Program-made: the position numbers and the translations under genes | In this document: positions 34,078-42,481 of the stretch, piece after piece | Layout of the letters: each line of letters opens with the position of its first letter | Position numbering within the stretch: position 1 is the stretch's first letter | Source of the DNA: JAZDFC01 sp043808235 | GTDB taxonomy: Bacteria > Bacteroidota > Ignavibacteria > Ignavibacteriales > Melioribacteraceae | Direction: 5' to 3' | NCBI GenBank assembly: GCA_043808235.1 | Contig: JAZDFC010000043.1 | Coordinates: forward strand, 1-62,902 | DNA: 62,902 nucleotides | The notes under the pieces: generated by a model | Database searches by the model: none | What the model was told of the DNA's origin: nothing | What the model saw: the letters and a program-made list of their open reading frames with translations, nothing else

Positions 34078-35487
34078 TCAAATATGGATTGCTTCGCCAT
34101 ATGCATTAGCTGCGGCTTCGATAATTGATTCTGATAAAGTGGGGTGAGCATGAATTGTTTTCAATAAATTTTCAAACGTCCCCTCCATGGATTTTATAAT
34201 ACTGAGTTCGGCGATTAATTCTGTCGCTTCCGAACCAATTATATGTGCTCCGAGAAGTTCTCCATATTTATCATCAAAAATTAATTTCACAAATCCTTCT
34301 CTTTCGCCGATTGCTGCTGATTTTCCGCTCGCTGAGAATGGAAATTTCCCGATTTTAACTTTATATCCGGCACTTATAGCTTTCGATTCAGTAAGTCCGA
34401 TACTGGCTATTTGAGGCTGACAATAAGTACATGCAGGTATCGAATCGTAATCAATAGAAGGTGTATTCAGTCCCCTAATTTTTTCGACGCAGTGAATTCC
34501 TTCTGCGGATGCAACATGAGCAAGCCACGGAGGTCCTATTACATCTCCAATTGCATAAATACATTCTATATTGGTTTGGTATGTACTTTTATTCACTTTA
34601 ATTTGATTTCTTTCTATTTCTATTTCTATTCCCAGTTGCTCCAATCCGAAACCCTCAATATTTCCAACGACCCCAATTGCATTTAATATTTTCTCGGCAC
34701 GCAATTCTTGTCTCTCGCCATTTTTATTAATAGTTGCTACAACTTTGTCATCTTTTATTTCCGCAGATTCAACAACTGAATTCGTAAATATCTCAATTCC
34801 CCTTTTTCTAAAAACTTTTGTTAGTGTACCAGATACTTCAGCATCTTCGTTAGGAACAATCGAATTCATCATTTCGACAATAGTAACCTTAGTACCAAAA
34901 GTACTATAAAAATATGCAAACTCGACACCGATAGCTCCACCACCAATTATTATCAAATCCTTCGGAGGTTCTTGTAAAATCATTGCCTCAGAGCTTGTAA
35001 TAATATTCTTTCTATCAAGTGAAATTGAGGATAATAATTTGGGGCGTGCGCCGGTTGCGATGATAATGTTAGTACCATAAACAACATTAATAGCTTTTTC
35101 ATCACCGTCCGTTATTTCCAGTTCATTCTTCGAAATAAATTTTCCGAATCCATGAAAATGATCAATTTTATTTTTCTTTATTAGAAAATCAACACCCTTT
35201 GTAATTTTGGTAGAAACATCTCGACTGCGTTTTATTATTTTTTTAAAATCGAAATTCAGACCGTCTACTTTAATCCCAAAATCCGCGGAACGATTCTTCA
35301 TCAAATCATATAATTCAGCATTTTTTAACAAGGATTTGGTTGGAATACATCCCCAATTGAGACAAACACCGCCGAGATTGTCCTTCTCAATTATTGCAGT
35401 TTTAAAACCCAGCTGGGCTGATCTAATTGCAGCTACATAACCACCAGGTCCGCCACCTAAGATAACTATATCGTAATTTTCGGGCAT
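34078..35487 (-). CDS. lpdA: Dihydrolipoyl dehydrogenase (E3)
   Basis: This 469-aa FAD disulfide reductase reoxidises the lipoyl group. FAD binding is at VILGGGPGGYVAAIRSAQLG (residues 8-27), the redox disulfide at GGVCLNWGCIPTKS (about 39-52), NAD binding at IIIGGGAIGVEFAYFYS (about 180) and the catalytic His-Glu pair at HAHPTLSE near the C-terminus. It is the first gene of the lpd-E1-E2-lipA operon (gaps of 32, 23 and 15 bases). It may also serve other complexes. Confidence 0.96.
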   Translation of the reverse strand: MPENYDIVILGGGPGGYVAAIRSAQLGFKTAIIEKDNLGGVCLNWGCIPTKSLLKNAELYDLMKNRSADFGIKVDGLNFDFKKIIKRSRDVSTKITKGVDFLIKKNKIDHFHGFGKFISKNELEITDGDEKAINVVYGTNIIIATGARPKLLSSISLDRKNIITSSEAMILQEPPKDLIIIGGGAIGVEFAYFYSTFGTKVTIVEMMNSIVPNEDAEVSGTLTKVFRKRGIEIFTNSVVESAEIKDDKVVATINKNGERQELRAEKILNAIGVVGNIEGFGLEQLGIEIEIERNQIKVNKSTYQTNIECIYAIGDVIGPPWLAHVASAEGIHCVEKIRGLNTPSIDYDSIPACTYCQPQIASIGLTESKAISAGYKVKIGKFPFSASGKSAAIGEREGFVKLIFDDKYGELLGAHIIGSEATELIAELSIIKSMEGTFENLLKTIHAHPTLSESIIEAAANAYGEAIHI

Positions 35488-35639
35488 AGTAAAATCCTGT
35501 ATTCTTATTTGGGGATGAAAATATAATGAACATTAATATAAAACAAAACTTCAGCTCTTATTTAATATTAATCATTACTATAACAACACTAAAAAGCGTG
35601 AATTTGTTCATTTTACAAATGTTTTTTAGTCATTGTGCT

Positions 35640-36365
35640 TTAGATATTAATATTGTCAAGAAGCATAAAATCGTTCTTCTTTGTAGAATTTTTTCTCATA
35701 AAATCTTTGTGTTCGTATTCGCAAATCTTTATGAGTAAGCAACTTCTACAATTCGGATTTTGAGATTTGCACACCTCTCTGCCAAGCCGAATGAGATTCG
35801 TGTGGAATTGATGTGCGATTTTTGCGGGGAAATCTTTATTAAGAATAAAAAAGGTTTTATCTGGTGTAGATGTTTTCACAATACCAATTCTATTGGTTGT
35901 ACGATGAACATGGGTGTCAACCGGACAAATATTCCGATCCAATGCAAACAAAAGAACGCAACTTGCTGTTTTTACTCCAATACCATCGAAGTTGGTCAAC
36001 TCCGTGATAATCTCATTATTTGATAAATTGTTTAAAAAATCCAGGTCAATTTTATTCTGTCGTTTTTGAATGCGCATCAAGAAATTTTTTATTGCTTTCG
36101 ATTTTTGCAAACCAAGCCCTGCAACTTTAATTTCCTTTTCTATAGATGGTCTTGTAGCAGATGCGACAGATTCCCAATTCAAAAATTTCTTTCTCAAATT
36201 TTGATATGCTTTATATGAGTTATTATCATTTGTGTTTTGCGAAAGGATAGTGGCGATCAATAGATCGACAGGATTAGGTAGTTTCAAATTTCTGCATGGA
36301 ATACCGAACTGTTTTATCAGCAGTTTATTTACAATCTTAATTTTTGAGGTAACGGTTGATTCCAT
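35640..36365 (-). CDS. nth: Endonuclease III-like DNA glycosylase
   Basis: This 241-aa HhH-GPD glycosylase/AP lyase is for oxidised pyrimidines. LLIATILSQNTND begins the core, the helix-hairpin-helix has the catalytic Lys (FDGIGVKTASCVLLF, near residue 137), the catalytic Asp is in CPVDTHVHR (near 156), and the 4Fe-4S ligands C-x6-C-x2-C-x5-C are CKSQNPNCRSCLLIKIC. There is a 20-30 residue tail after the cluster. It diverges from glmM. Confidence 0.9.
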   Translation of the reverse strand: MESTVTSKIKIVNKLLIKQFGIPCRNLKLPNPVDLLIATILSQNTNDNNSYKAYQNLRKKFLNWESVASATRPSIEKEIKVAGLGLQKSKAIKNFLMRIQKRQNKIDLDFLNNLSNNEIITELTNFDGIGVKTASCVLLFALDRNICPVDTHVHRTTNRIGIVKTSTPDKTFFILNKDFPAKIAHQFHTNLIRLGREVCKSQNPNCRSCLLIKICEYEHKDFMRKNSTKKNDFMLLDNINI

Positions 36366-36443
36366 GAGTCCAAAGAAAATGATTTATGTTCTAAAATTAC
36401 CTATTAAACAGTTTTTACCAAAGTATGAATGGTGAAAATTATC

Positions 36444-36451
36444 TATTTTTG
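36444..36451 (+). promoter_or_regulatory. Candidate -7 element (TATTTTTG) for glmM
   Basis: TATTTTTG fits TAnnTTTG; it lies 36 bases before the glmM ATG. No clear -33 TTTG was found at the expected distance. Confidence 0.4.
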
Positions 36452-36486
36452 TAACCCAAAAAGCAATTCATAACAAGAGAATAAAT

Positions 36487-37836
36487 ATGTCAACATTAAT
36501 GTTCAGTATCTCTGGAGTGAGAGGAATAATCGGGGATGGATTGGATCCTAAGACCATCGTAAAATTTACATCCGCATACGCTGATTTTGTAAAGGGCAGC
36601 AAAATTATAATTGGAAAGGATGGAAGAGTATCCGGCAATATGGTTAGTGAAATTGTAACTGGCACTTTGTTGGCAAAGGGAAAAGAAGTTTTCGATCTCG
36701 GCATTTGTCCAACTCCTACTGTTTTGTACAATGTAAAAAAAATGAATGCCGCCGGCGGTATTGCAATCTCGGCAAGTCATAACCCGAACGAATGGAATGG
36801 TTTAAAATTCTTAAACGACAAAGGAGAGTTTTTGACACCAGGAGAGTTTGAAGTTTTCGCATCATTTGTGAATAATGGCGGCAGAGGTTATAATAGTTGG
36901 AATGCACTCGGCAGCAAAATAGATTTTACAGAAGGATTAAAACTCCATCTTGATGATGTATTAAAAATGAAGCACATCGATTTGGACATTATTCGAAAAA
37001 GAAAATTTAAAATCTTATTGGATTGCGTAAATGCCTCGGGTGCGTATATTATTCCCGACTTATTGAAGAAACTTAATTGCGAAGTGATTGAACTGAACTG
37101 TGAAAAATCCGGCATCTTCCCAAGACTTGCTGAGCCATTACCTGAAAATATCGTCGATACCATGAGGGCTGTTAAGGAAAATAATGTTGATCTCGGAATC
37201 GTTGTCGATCCTGATTCCGATAGATTAGTGCTTATTACTGATAAAGGAAAACCATTTGGAGAAGAGAATACAATTACCCAGGCAGCAAAATATATCCTTT
37301 CAAAGGAGAGGGGTAATGTTGTAGTGAATCTCTCTACAACGCGGGCAATAGATGACGCAGCAGCTGAATTTGGTTGTAAAGTATTCCGTTCCCCGGTTGG
37401 AGAAGCTAATGTTGTACATAAAATGAAAGAAGTTAATGCAGTAATTGGAGGCGAAGGAAGCGGAGGAGTTATTTATCCAGCATTACAGTATGGAAGAGAT
37501 GCGCTTGTAGGAATTGCAATTACTCTGCAGCACCTTGCAGAGACCGGTAAAACAATTTCAGAAATAAAAGAAGAATTGCCACTCTATCATATTGCCAAAT
37601 CAAAAATAGAAATTGCCGGTCTAAACCCGGAAGCAATTATTAATAGTCTGATTGAAAAATACCATGACGCAGAAAAAAACAACGAAGATGGATTACGGCT
37701 TGATTTTAAAGATCACTGGGTACATTTCCGAAAGTCAAATACAGAGCCGATTATTAGATGCATTGTTGAAGCAAGAACTGAGCAACGCGCACTTGAATTG
37801 ATTAATAAATATAAGTCGGAACTTATCGGGAATTAA
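36487..37836 (+). CDS. glmM: Phosphoglucosamine mutase / phosphohexomutase
   Basis: This 449-aa alpha-D-phosphohexomutase has the phosphoserine loop GGIAISASHNPNEWNGLKF (Ser near residue 97), the metal loop VVDPDSDRLVLI (near 240), the sugar-binding GGEGSGGVI (near 320) and the phosphate-binding KSNTEPIIRCIVEA near the end. The SASHNP motif and overall length fit GlmM (glucosamine-6-P to glucosamine-1-P for cell wall). A phosphomannomutase/phosphoglucomutase role cannot be excluded from motifs alone. Confidence 0.88.
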   Translation: MSTLMFSISGVRGIIGDGLDPKTIVKFTSAYADFVKGSKIIIGKDGRVSGNMVSEIVTGTLLAKGKEVFDLGICPTPTVLYNVKKMNAAGGIAISASHNPNEWNGLKFLNDKGEFLTPGEFEVFASFVNNGGRGYNSWNALGSKIDFTEGLKLHLDDVLKMKHIDLDIIRKRKFKILLDCVNASGAYIIPDLLKKLNCEVIELNCEKSGIFPRLAEPLPENIVDTMRAVKENNVDLGIVVDPDSDRLVLITDKGKPFGEENTITQAAKYILSKERGNVVVNLSTTRAIDDAAAEFGCKVFRSPVGEANVVHKMKEVNAVIGGEGSGGVIYPALQYGRDALVGIAITLQHLAETGKTISEIKEELPLYHIAKSKIEIAGLNPEAIINSLIEKYHDAEKNNEDGLRLDFKDHWVHFRKSNTEPIIRCIVEARTEQRALELINKYKSELIGN

Positions 37837-37891
37837 TCCACGGAAACATTCTTTTGAGATTCATTCTCAATTTCTATTTGTCGCATACACT

Positions 37892-38632
37892 TTAATCGAA
37901 CCAAGAATTACCGGCATCATATTTTACGGTTCGAGTTACGTTCGTAGCCGGGAAAAAATTTAATTTGTTTTTTGAAGCGCTTTCTTTAGTTGTAGAAAGT
38001 ATCTTTTGATTTACTTTCACCAAGGCTTCATTGTAAAGCATGTCCGATAAATCCCGTTGAATTTCTGCAGGTGGATTTTGGTCGTTATAAATTAAGATAA
38101 ATCTTTTAATTACTTCTTCAGCAAATACGGATTTACTTTCCCCTGTAACAAGTTCTACAGCTACCGAATTAGAATGGATAATTTCCTCAATCGTCATTCT
38201 TCTTATAATTGATTTGACCTCATCATAGGATAGTTTTTCAATTTCGTGCAGAATAAAAACTAATTTTATTTCAAATGGCAGATTCATAACGTCCTTTTCG
38301 ATTCCTGTGCAGACGGATGATTTTGCGTTATCATTTCTATTTTCAGCCATTTGATATTGGTAAAATAACGGAATCATGAGCTCCATCAATCTGATAGAAA
38401 ACGGAATATTTATATCGTAACCTGCTATCTGTTTCCAAAAGGTAAAATACGCAGTTTTAATAATTTCATTTGCCATATTCCTATTCCCTGTCATAAAAAA
38501 GGAAAAAGCAAATTTCGCTTTAAGGGTAAGATTTATGAGCTCCATATAAGAACTAAGCTTCTCATTTTTAGCTGATTGGAGAAGCGTACAAATAAAATTG
38601 CTATTTTGTAGATTCAAGCTGCTTCCTTTCAC
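37892..38632 (-). CDS. Divergent ECF sigma-like protein
   Basis: This 246-aa protein starts at GTG. Residues about 30-100 resemble sigma region 2 (SFFMTGNRNMANEIIKTAYF, then TFWKQIAGYD and IRLMELMIPL). Residues about 120-165 resemble region 4 (LPFEIKLVFILHEIEKLSYD, then EVKSIIRRMTIEEI), where ECF sigmas have LP...R.VF.L.EIEGLSY.EIA. The expected DNA-recognition helix (T/S-V-K-S-R-L-x-R-A-R) is poorly conserved (IEEIIHSNSVAVELV). A C-terminal extension of about 75 residues follows. It is either a very diverged sigma factor or a protein that has kept the fold without promoter binding. Confidence 0.6.
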   Translation of the reverse strand: MKGSSLNLQNSNFICTLLQSAKNEKLSSYMELINLTLKAKFAFSFFMTGNRNMANEIIKTAYFTFWKQIAGYDINIPFSIRLMELMIPLFYQYQMAENRNDNAKSSVCTGIEKDVMNLPFEIKLVFILHEIEKLSYDEVKSIIRRMTIEEIIHSNSVAVELVTGESKSVFAEEVIKRFILIYNDQNPPAEIQRDLSDMLYNEALVKVNQKILSTTKESASKNKLNFFPATNVTRTVKYDAGNSWFD

Positions 38633-38731
38633 AATTAATAAAATTATTCATTTTTATTATCGTAGAAACAGCATCTAAGTTGAACTAAAAATACGTTGTG
38701 TGCAAATTATGGTATAATAGGAAGTATAAAT

Positions 38732-39361
38732 TTATTTTTCGAAGTGCTGATAATCTTTATTGTTTGCCCAATCCCCGCCCCATTTCCAACCTTTATTCTT
38801 GAAAATTCGTACTGCTTTTGAATTTTTGATGAATGTCCCCGGTACGGCTGGATTGTAATCGGCAGTTATAGGAAATATTTTACCTCGTTTTATCTGCGGA
38901 TTTTGTAACGGATTAATATCAATCGCCTTCCCCGATGCATGTTTCGAAATAAAACCGGTATTTAGAATTTTACGGTAATTGAACGACGAGGAATTATTGG
39001 CAGACATTGAAGCATCATCCGACCAATCATACTCGGAGATTGGCTGAACTTTATAAATAGGAAATTCCAGTTTGTACAGTTCTTCAAAAATCTCGTACAA
39101 ATCATCGGCGCATGATTTATGAGTTAGCAATTGACCTATGTGCATATATCCGTCAAAGCCGACGTATTTAATATGGATTAACGTCAATTGGGAAATAATG
39201 TTTTGGGGAATTTCTGAATTACTGGTAGCTTGTTCGAATGAAACATCCGAATCTAAAATTATTTTGCCTGATTTTACTCCTTCATGTAAAATATTTTCTT
39301 CGCTGAGTGAAAATCCCGCATTAGTGAAGATTAAAATTAATTGCAAAATAAAAGCAGTCAT
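38732..39361 (-). CDS. M15-family (VanY-like) D-Ala-D-Ala carboxypeptidase/peptidase, secreted
   Basis: This 209-aa protein has a signal peptide (residues 1-19). The metal-binding signature of M15 peptidases is visible: HASGKAIDINP (His and Asp ligands, about residue 138) and WGGDWANNKDYQHFE at the C-terminus (catalytic Glu/Asp region and the third His). It probably cleaves peptidoglycan cross-peptides in the periplasm. The start was taken at ATG 39361; a TTG two codons earlier (39367) is an alternative. It follows the DUF58 gene by about 15 bases. Confidence 0.8.
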   Translation of the reverse strand: MTAFILQLILIFTNAGFSLSEENILHEGVKSGKIILDSDVSFEQATSNSEIPQNIISQLTLIHIKYVGFDGYMHIGQLLTHKSCADDLYEIFEELYKLEFPIYKVQPISEYDWSDDASMSANNSSSFNYRKILNTGFISKHASGKAIDINPLQNPQIKRGKIFPITADYNPAVPGTFIKNSKAVRIFKNKGWKWGGDWANNKDYQHFEK

Positions 39362-39376
39362 AAACAAATTTCCCTA

Positions 39377-40279
39377 TCAATTCAACCTGCTTCGCTTTTT
39401 AAAATAGCTGAACAATGCTTTGTCGAAAGGAGTGGAAGTATCAATTAGATTATATTCGATTCCGTTTGAAAGACATTCTCTTTTTATTTTTTCAGTAAAC
39501 TCCGTCATTGCCTGTTTATAGGCTTTCTGAATTTGGTAAGGCTGCGTTGTCATCTCTTCCAAAGATTCCATATCAACAAAAATCGCATCATTACCAAATG
39601 CAAAACTTCGTTCAATTGGATCAAGAATTTGAAAAAGGATTACTTCATTTTTTTTGTAATGAAAATGTTTTACCGCCTTTAGCACAGAATCAATGTCGTC
39701 AAAAAGATCCGAGATAATAATTACAAGTCCGCGGCGTTTTACTTTTTCGGCAATAGAACTCAGACAGTTAGCAGTTTGAGTTTTATTTGATGGAACAATC
39801 TTCTCCATAGTTTTAAGAATTGTCTGCAAATACACTCTTGTTGATTTTGGCGGAAGATAAGTTTCGATTTTATCAGAATATAATGCAAGACCTGCTGAAT
39901 CCTGCTGGTTGATCATAATATAAATCAAACTTGCTGCAAGAATACTCCCATATTCCAATTTGGAGATTTTTCCCGCATGTTTAAAATTCATAGAACTGCT
40001 TGTATCTAAAATTACATGAGAAATAAGATTGGTTTCTTCTTCGTATTGCTTCACAAAATATTTTTCGCGTTTAGCATAAACTTTCCAGTCGATATCTTTA
40101 ATCGGATCTCCCTGCATATAAGTTCGATGCTCGCTGAACTCGACACTAAAGCCGTGATAAGGACTCTGATGTATCCCTACCATAAATCCCTCAACAACAA
40201 AACGAGCCTTTAGCTCTAAAGTTTTTAATTTTGATACTACCTCAGGCTCAAGAAATTTTTTAAAATCTCTCTCTTCTAT
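39377..40279 (-). CDS. DUF58 (vWA-like) protein, apparently starting at an ATA codon
   Basis: The downstream part of the ORF (from ATG at 40183) has the DUF58 signature SPYHGFSVEFSEHRTYMQGD and IDWKVYAKREKYFVKQYEEE, and a MIDAS-like LDTSSSMNF. Family members have about 30 further residues upstream (L.P....L..LEL.AR.VVEG), and exactly this (FLEPEVVSKLKTLELKARFV) is encoded in frame back to 40279. In that stretch there is no ATG, GTG or TTG, only ATA at 40279-40277, 8 bases after a perfect GAGGAG (40288-40293) and overlapping the upstream stop as ATAG. I therefore give a 300-aa protein. DUF58 genes usually accompany MoxR ATPases; none is seen here. Confidence 0.75.
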   Translation of the reverse strand: MEERDFKKFLEPEVVSKLKTLELKARFVVEGFMVGIHQSPYHGFSVEFSEHRTYMQGDPIKDIDWKVYAKREKYFVKQYEEETNLISHVILDTSSSMNFKHAGKISKLEYGSILAASLIYIMINQQDSAGLALYSDKIETYLPPKSTRVYLQTILKTMEKIVPSNKTQTANCLSSIAEKVKRRGLVIIISDLFDDIDSVLKAVKHFHYKKNEVILFQILDPIERSFAFGNDAIFVDMESLEEMTTQPYQIQKAYKQAMTEFTEKIKRECLSNGIEYNLIDTSTPFDKALFSYFKKRSRLN

Positions 40280-40797
40280 TTCTTAATCTCCTCTGTGGCA
40301 ACATTCTCTTTTAAAATTTCTTCAGGACTTTTTCCAAGATAATTTAATTCAGCACGTGCTGAGCTTGCCAGATCATGAGAAGGATATTTATCTAAAAATA
40401 ATCTATAAGTTTTTTCTGCTGCAGTAAAGTCTTTTATTTCGTTAGCCATAATAAAGGCTGACATAAAAAGAGCGTTAGGCGCCTCAGGTTTAGAAGGATC
40501 CTGCTTGTAAACTTTTTGATAAAATTCTACAGCTTTCTTCATCGATTCTGGCGGATTAACACCTGCAACTAAGTTCCCCTGATACAAACTGCCCATCTTA
40601 TACAAAGCTAAACGTGTAAGTTCGCTTTTGGGAAATTCTTTAAGGAGCCCTTCGAAATCTTTGACGGCTTCCACTGTTTTGCCTTCTTCTAACTTTTTTA
40701 ACGCTGAATCGTAATAGTCTTTATCGGATTTTGAATTACACCCCAAAAGCATGGAAATAAGTACTACCGGAAGAAATATTTTTACGAATAATCGCAT
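40276..40797 (-). CDS. BamD-like TPR lipoprotein
   Basis: This 173-aa protein has a lipobox (ISMLLGCNSKSD, Cys near residue 20) and TPR-type helices (DYYDSALKKLEEGKTVEAVK, FEGLLKEFPKSELTRLALYK, AVEFYQKVYKQDPSKPEAPN, YRLFLDKYPSHDLASSARAE). It resembles BamD/YfiO or YbgF-type repeats but is shorter than BamD (about 240 aa). It is likely an outer-membrane assembly or scaffold lipoprotein. Its stop overlaps the proposed ATA start of the DUF58 gene by 3 bases. Confidence 0.8.
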   Translation of the reverse strand: MRLFVKIFLPVVLISMLLGCNSKSDKDYYDSALKKLEEGKTVEAVKDFEGLLKEFPKSELTRLALYKMGSLYQGNLVAGVNPPESMKKAVEFYQKVYKQDPSKPEAPNALFMSAFIMANEIKDFTAAEKTYRLFLDKYPSHDLASSARAELNYLGKSPEEILKENVATEEIKK

Positions 40798-40911
40798 GTT
40801 AACACCTGAATTTTCTTTATTGTTAAATTATCGGCACGAAATATAAGATGAATCGATGAATGAAAAAATATTAAAAAAACTCTACATAGGATGAAATTTC
40901 AGTAGGTAGCT

Positions 40912-41943
40912 TCAACTTTTCAGAGAATCTCCTTTCCCAGTAGAAATCTTTCTTCCTATTAATTCAATTCTTGATTGGAGGCTCTTGTGGGCTAATAAAG
41001 GATCATCCTTTGAACCTCTTTTGTTTGGATAGATTTTATAATATTCTCTGTAGGGATGCGGGGTAAAATTAGGCATAATCACATTAGCGCCTGCTTTTAA
41101 GGATTTCTCACGGCCTTCAATATCAATTGAGTCGATTGCAGTTGTGGCAGGGATATGAACGTTTTTTAAAACAATTCTACCAATCGCAAGTGCTTTTAAA
41201 GTCATGTCAACCGAGCCGGAAGGTTTCTTTTGATAAGGCGTAAACGGAGATGGAATAAATGGACCAATCGCAGCCATATCAACATCTAATTGTTTTAATA
41301 GCAAAATATCATCGGCAATATCTTCAATAGTCTGCATCGGCAAACCAATCATGTTACCGGAACCTATCTGATAGCCAATGCTTTTTAAAAATTTGAGATG
41401 CTCTAACCGTATATTTAGTTTTTCTTTAAGATGATAAATCGAATACCACTCTGCGTTGGCAGTTTCATGTTTAAGCAAATATCTGTCTGCGCCAGCAATT
41501 TTCCAGGTGCGGTATTCATCAAATCCCCTTTCACCGACTGATAATGTTATCGAAACATCTGCTGATTGTTTAATTGAATAAATTACATGAGCTATGAAGT
41601 CGGTATTATAATAGCTATCCTCCCCCGATTGAAGAACCAGGGTACGGATACCGAGATTTGAAATCTGCTGGGCAGTTGAAATAATTTCTTCCGCACTCAT
41701 ACGGTATCTTTTAATTGTGAAATTATCTTCGCGCAGCCCGCAATAAAGACAATTCTCATTACAGTAATTTGAGAATTCAATTACACCGCGAAGATGAATC
41801 TCGTCACCGCAATATACTTTGCGTACAGCATCGGCAGAGTTAAATAATTTAATTTTATCCGAAGTATCAGAGAGATTGAGAAGAAAAATAATCTCGTCAC
41901 GGTTAAGTTCTTTCTCGATATTTAAAAGCTCATTAAGTTTCAT
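40912..41943 (-). CDS. hydE: HydE-like radical SAM maturase ([FeFe] hydrogenase H-cluster)
   Basis: This 343-aa radical SAM protein has the cluster motif C-x3-C-x2-C in CNENCLYCGL (about residues 58-67) and the HydE landmarks GIRTLVLQSGEDSYY, SVGERGFDEYRTWKIAGADRYLLKHETA, GSGNMIGLPMQT and IGPFIPSPFTPYQ. HydE makes the organometallic Fe-cysteine intermediate for the di-iron subcluster. No hydrogenase or hydF is in the window, and upstream is only a short piece that looks like the N-terminus of hydG, so whether this gene still serves a hydrogenase is open. Confidence 0.88.
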   Translation of the reverse strand: MKLNELLNIEKELNRDEIIFLLNLSDTSDKIKLFNSADAVRKVYCGDEIHLRGVIEFSNYCNENCLYCGLREDNFTIKRYRMSAEEIISTAQQISNLGIRTLVLQSGEDSYYNTDFIAHVIYSIKQSADVSITLSVGERGFDEYRTWKIAGADRYLLKHETANAEWYSIYHLKEKLNIRLEHLKFLKSIGYQIGSGNMIGLPMQTIEDIADDILLLKQLDVDMAAIGPFIPSPFTPYQKKPSGSVDMTLKALAIGRIVLKNVHIPATTAIDSIDIEGREKSLKAGANVIMPNFTPHPYREYYKIYPNKRGSKDDPLLAHKSLQSRIELIGRKISTGKGDSLKS

Positions 41944-41976
41944 ATTCTATTTAATCGATCGTCAAAGTATTTCTTT

Positions 41977-42117
41977 TTAATTCTTTGAGGCGCTTTCGTT
42001 TATTGTCAGTCCCTTGGATAACTTAGTTTTCTCTATGCATTCTTTCTGAAATTGATAGTTAGTAATTTCATCATCATTTATAATTGAGTAAAGATATTCT
42101 TCGTCAATAAATTCCAT
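41977..42117 (-). pseudogene. hydG: Probable hydG remnant (N-terminal 46 codons)
   Basis: This 46-codon minus-strand ORF begins at ATG 42117 and ends at TAA 41977. Its sequence starts MEFIDEEYLYSIINDDE and goes on KECIEKTKLSKGLTINESAS. This matches the N-terminus of HydG (tyrosine lyase maturase), which reads FID...I...L, then a helix and KGL(S/T)..EAA before the radical SAM core. The rest of HydG (about 420 residues) is absent and hydE begins 33 bases later. An intact small gene is possible but less likely. Confidence 0.6.
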
Positions 42118-42275
42118 TTTGAATCATCCATAGTATTAACAAATAACCTGAATTAATAAGACAATTAATATACCAGAGTACTTTCTATTTAATTCTTATA
42201 AAAAAACGAAGTTTTGTTTTTTGGTTCTTAAAAGAGAGAATATTTTTTCAAATATTTCGCAAACAGGCTAATTTC

Positions 42276-42380
42276 TTAAGGGTACCTCTAAAAACCATTT
42301 ATTTTAAAAATAGCACACTGATAAACACAGATTAAACAGATTTTCATAGATTATTATTGAGTTTTTAGAGCTACCCTTAA
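42276..42380. repeat. 105-bp element with 20-bp terminal inverted repeats
   Basis: The arms 42276-42295 and 42361-42380 are 20-base inverted repeats with one mismatch (TTAAGGGTACCTCTAAAAAC and the complement of GTTTTTAGAGCTACCCTTAA). The inside holds ATAAACACAGATTAAACAGA, similar to intergenic repeats seen in many environmental genomes. It could be a miniature mobile-element relic or a folded RNA. Confidence 0.65.
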
Positions 42381-42429
42381 TAAAATTGTAATCAGGACTT
42401 GTAGAAGAAAATTCAGAGAGGTTTAAAAC

Positions 42430-42462
42430 AAAAGAGCCGGATTTATTCAATCCGGCTCTTTT
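42430..42462 (-). terminator. Terminator of the large T9SS gene
   Basis: AAAAGAGCCGGAT and ATCCGGCTCTTTT form a perfect stem of 13-14 pairs with a loop of about 6 bases. It lies 20 bases after the stop of the minus-strand gene, with a T-rich 3' arm. Confidence 0.85.
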
Positions 42463-42481
42463 GAAAATCTGAAACAGAAGA

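Larger units (their letters stand above)
42118..42481. other. Non-coding region between the hydG remnant and the large T9SS gene
   Basis: No ORF is supported here. It holds an inverted-repeat element (42276-42380) and the terminator at 42430-42462. Confidence 0.5.

Noticed and set aside
42361..42430. Possible CRISPR or tandem repeat near the hydG remnant
   Set aside because: There is only one inverted-repeat pair and no regularly spaced direct repeats.
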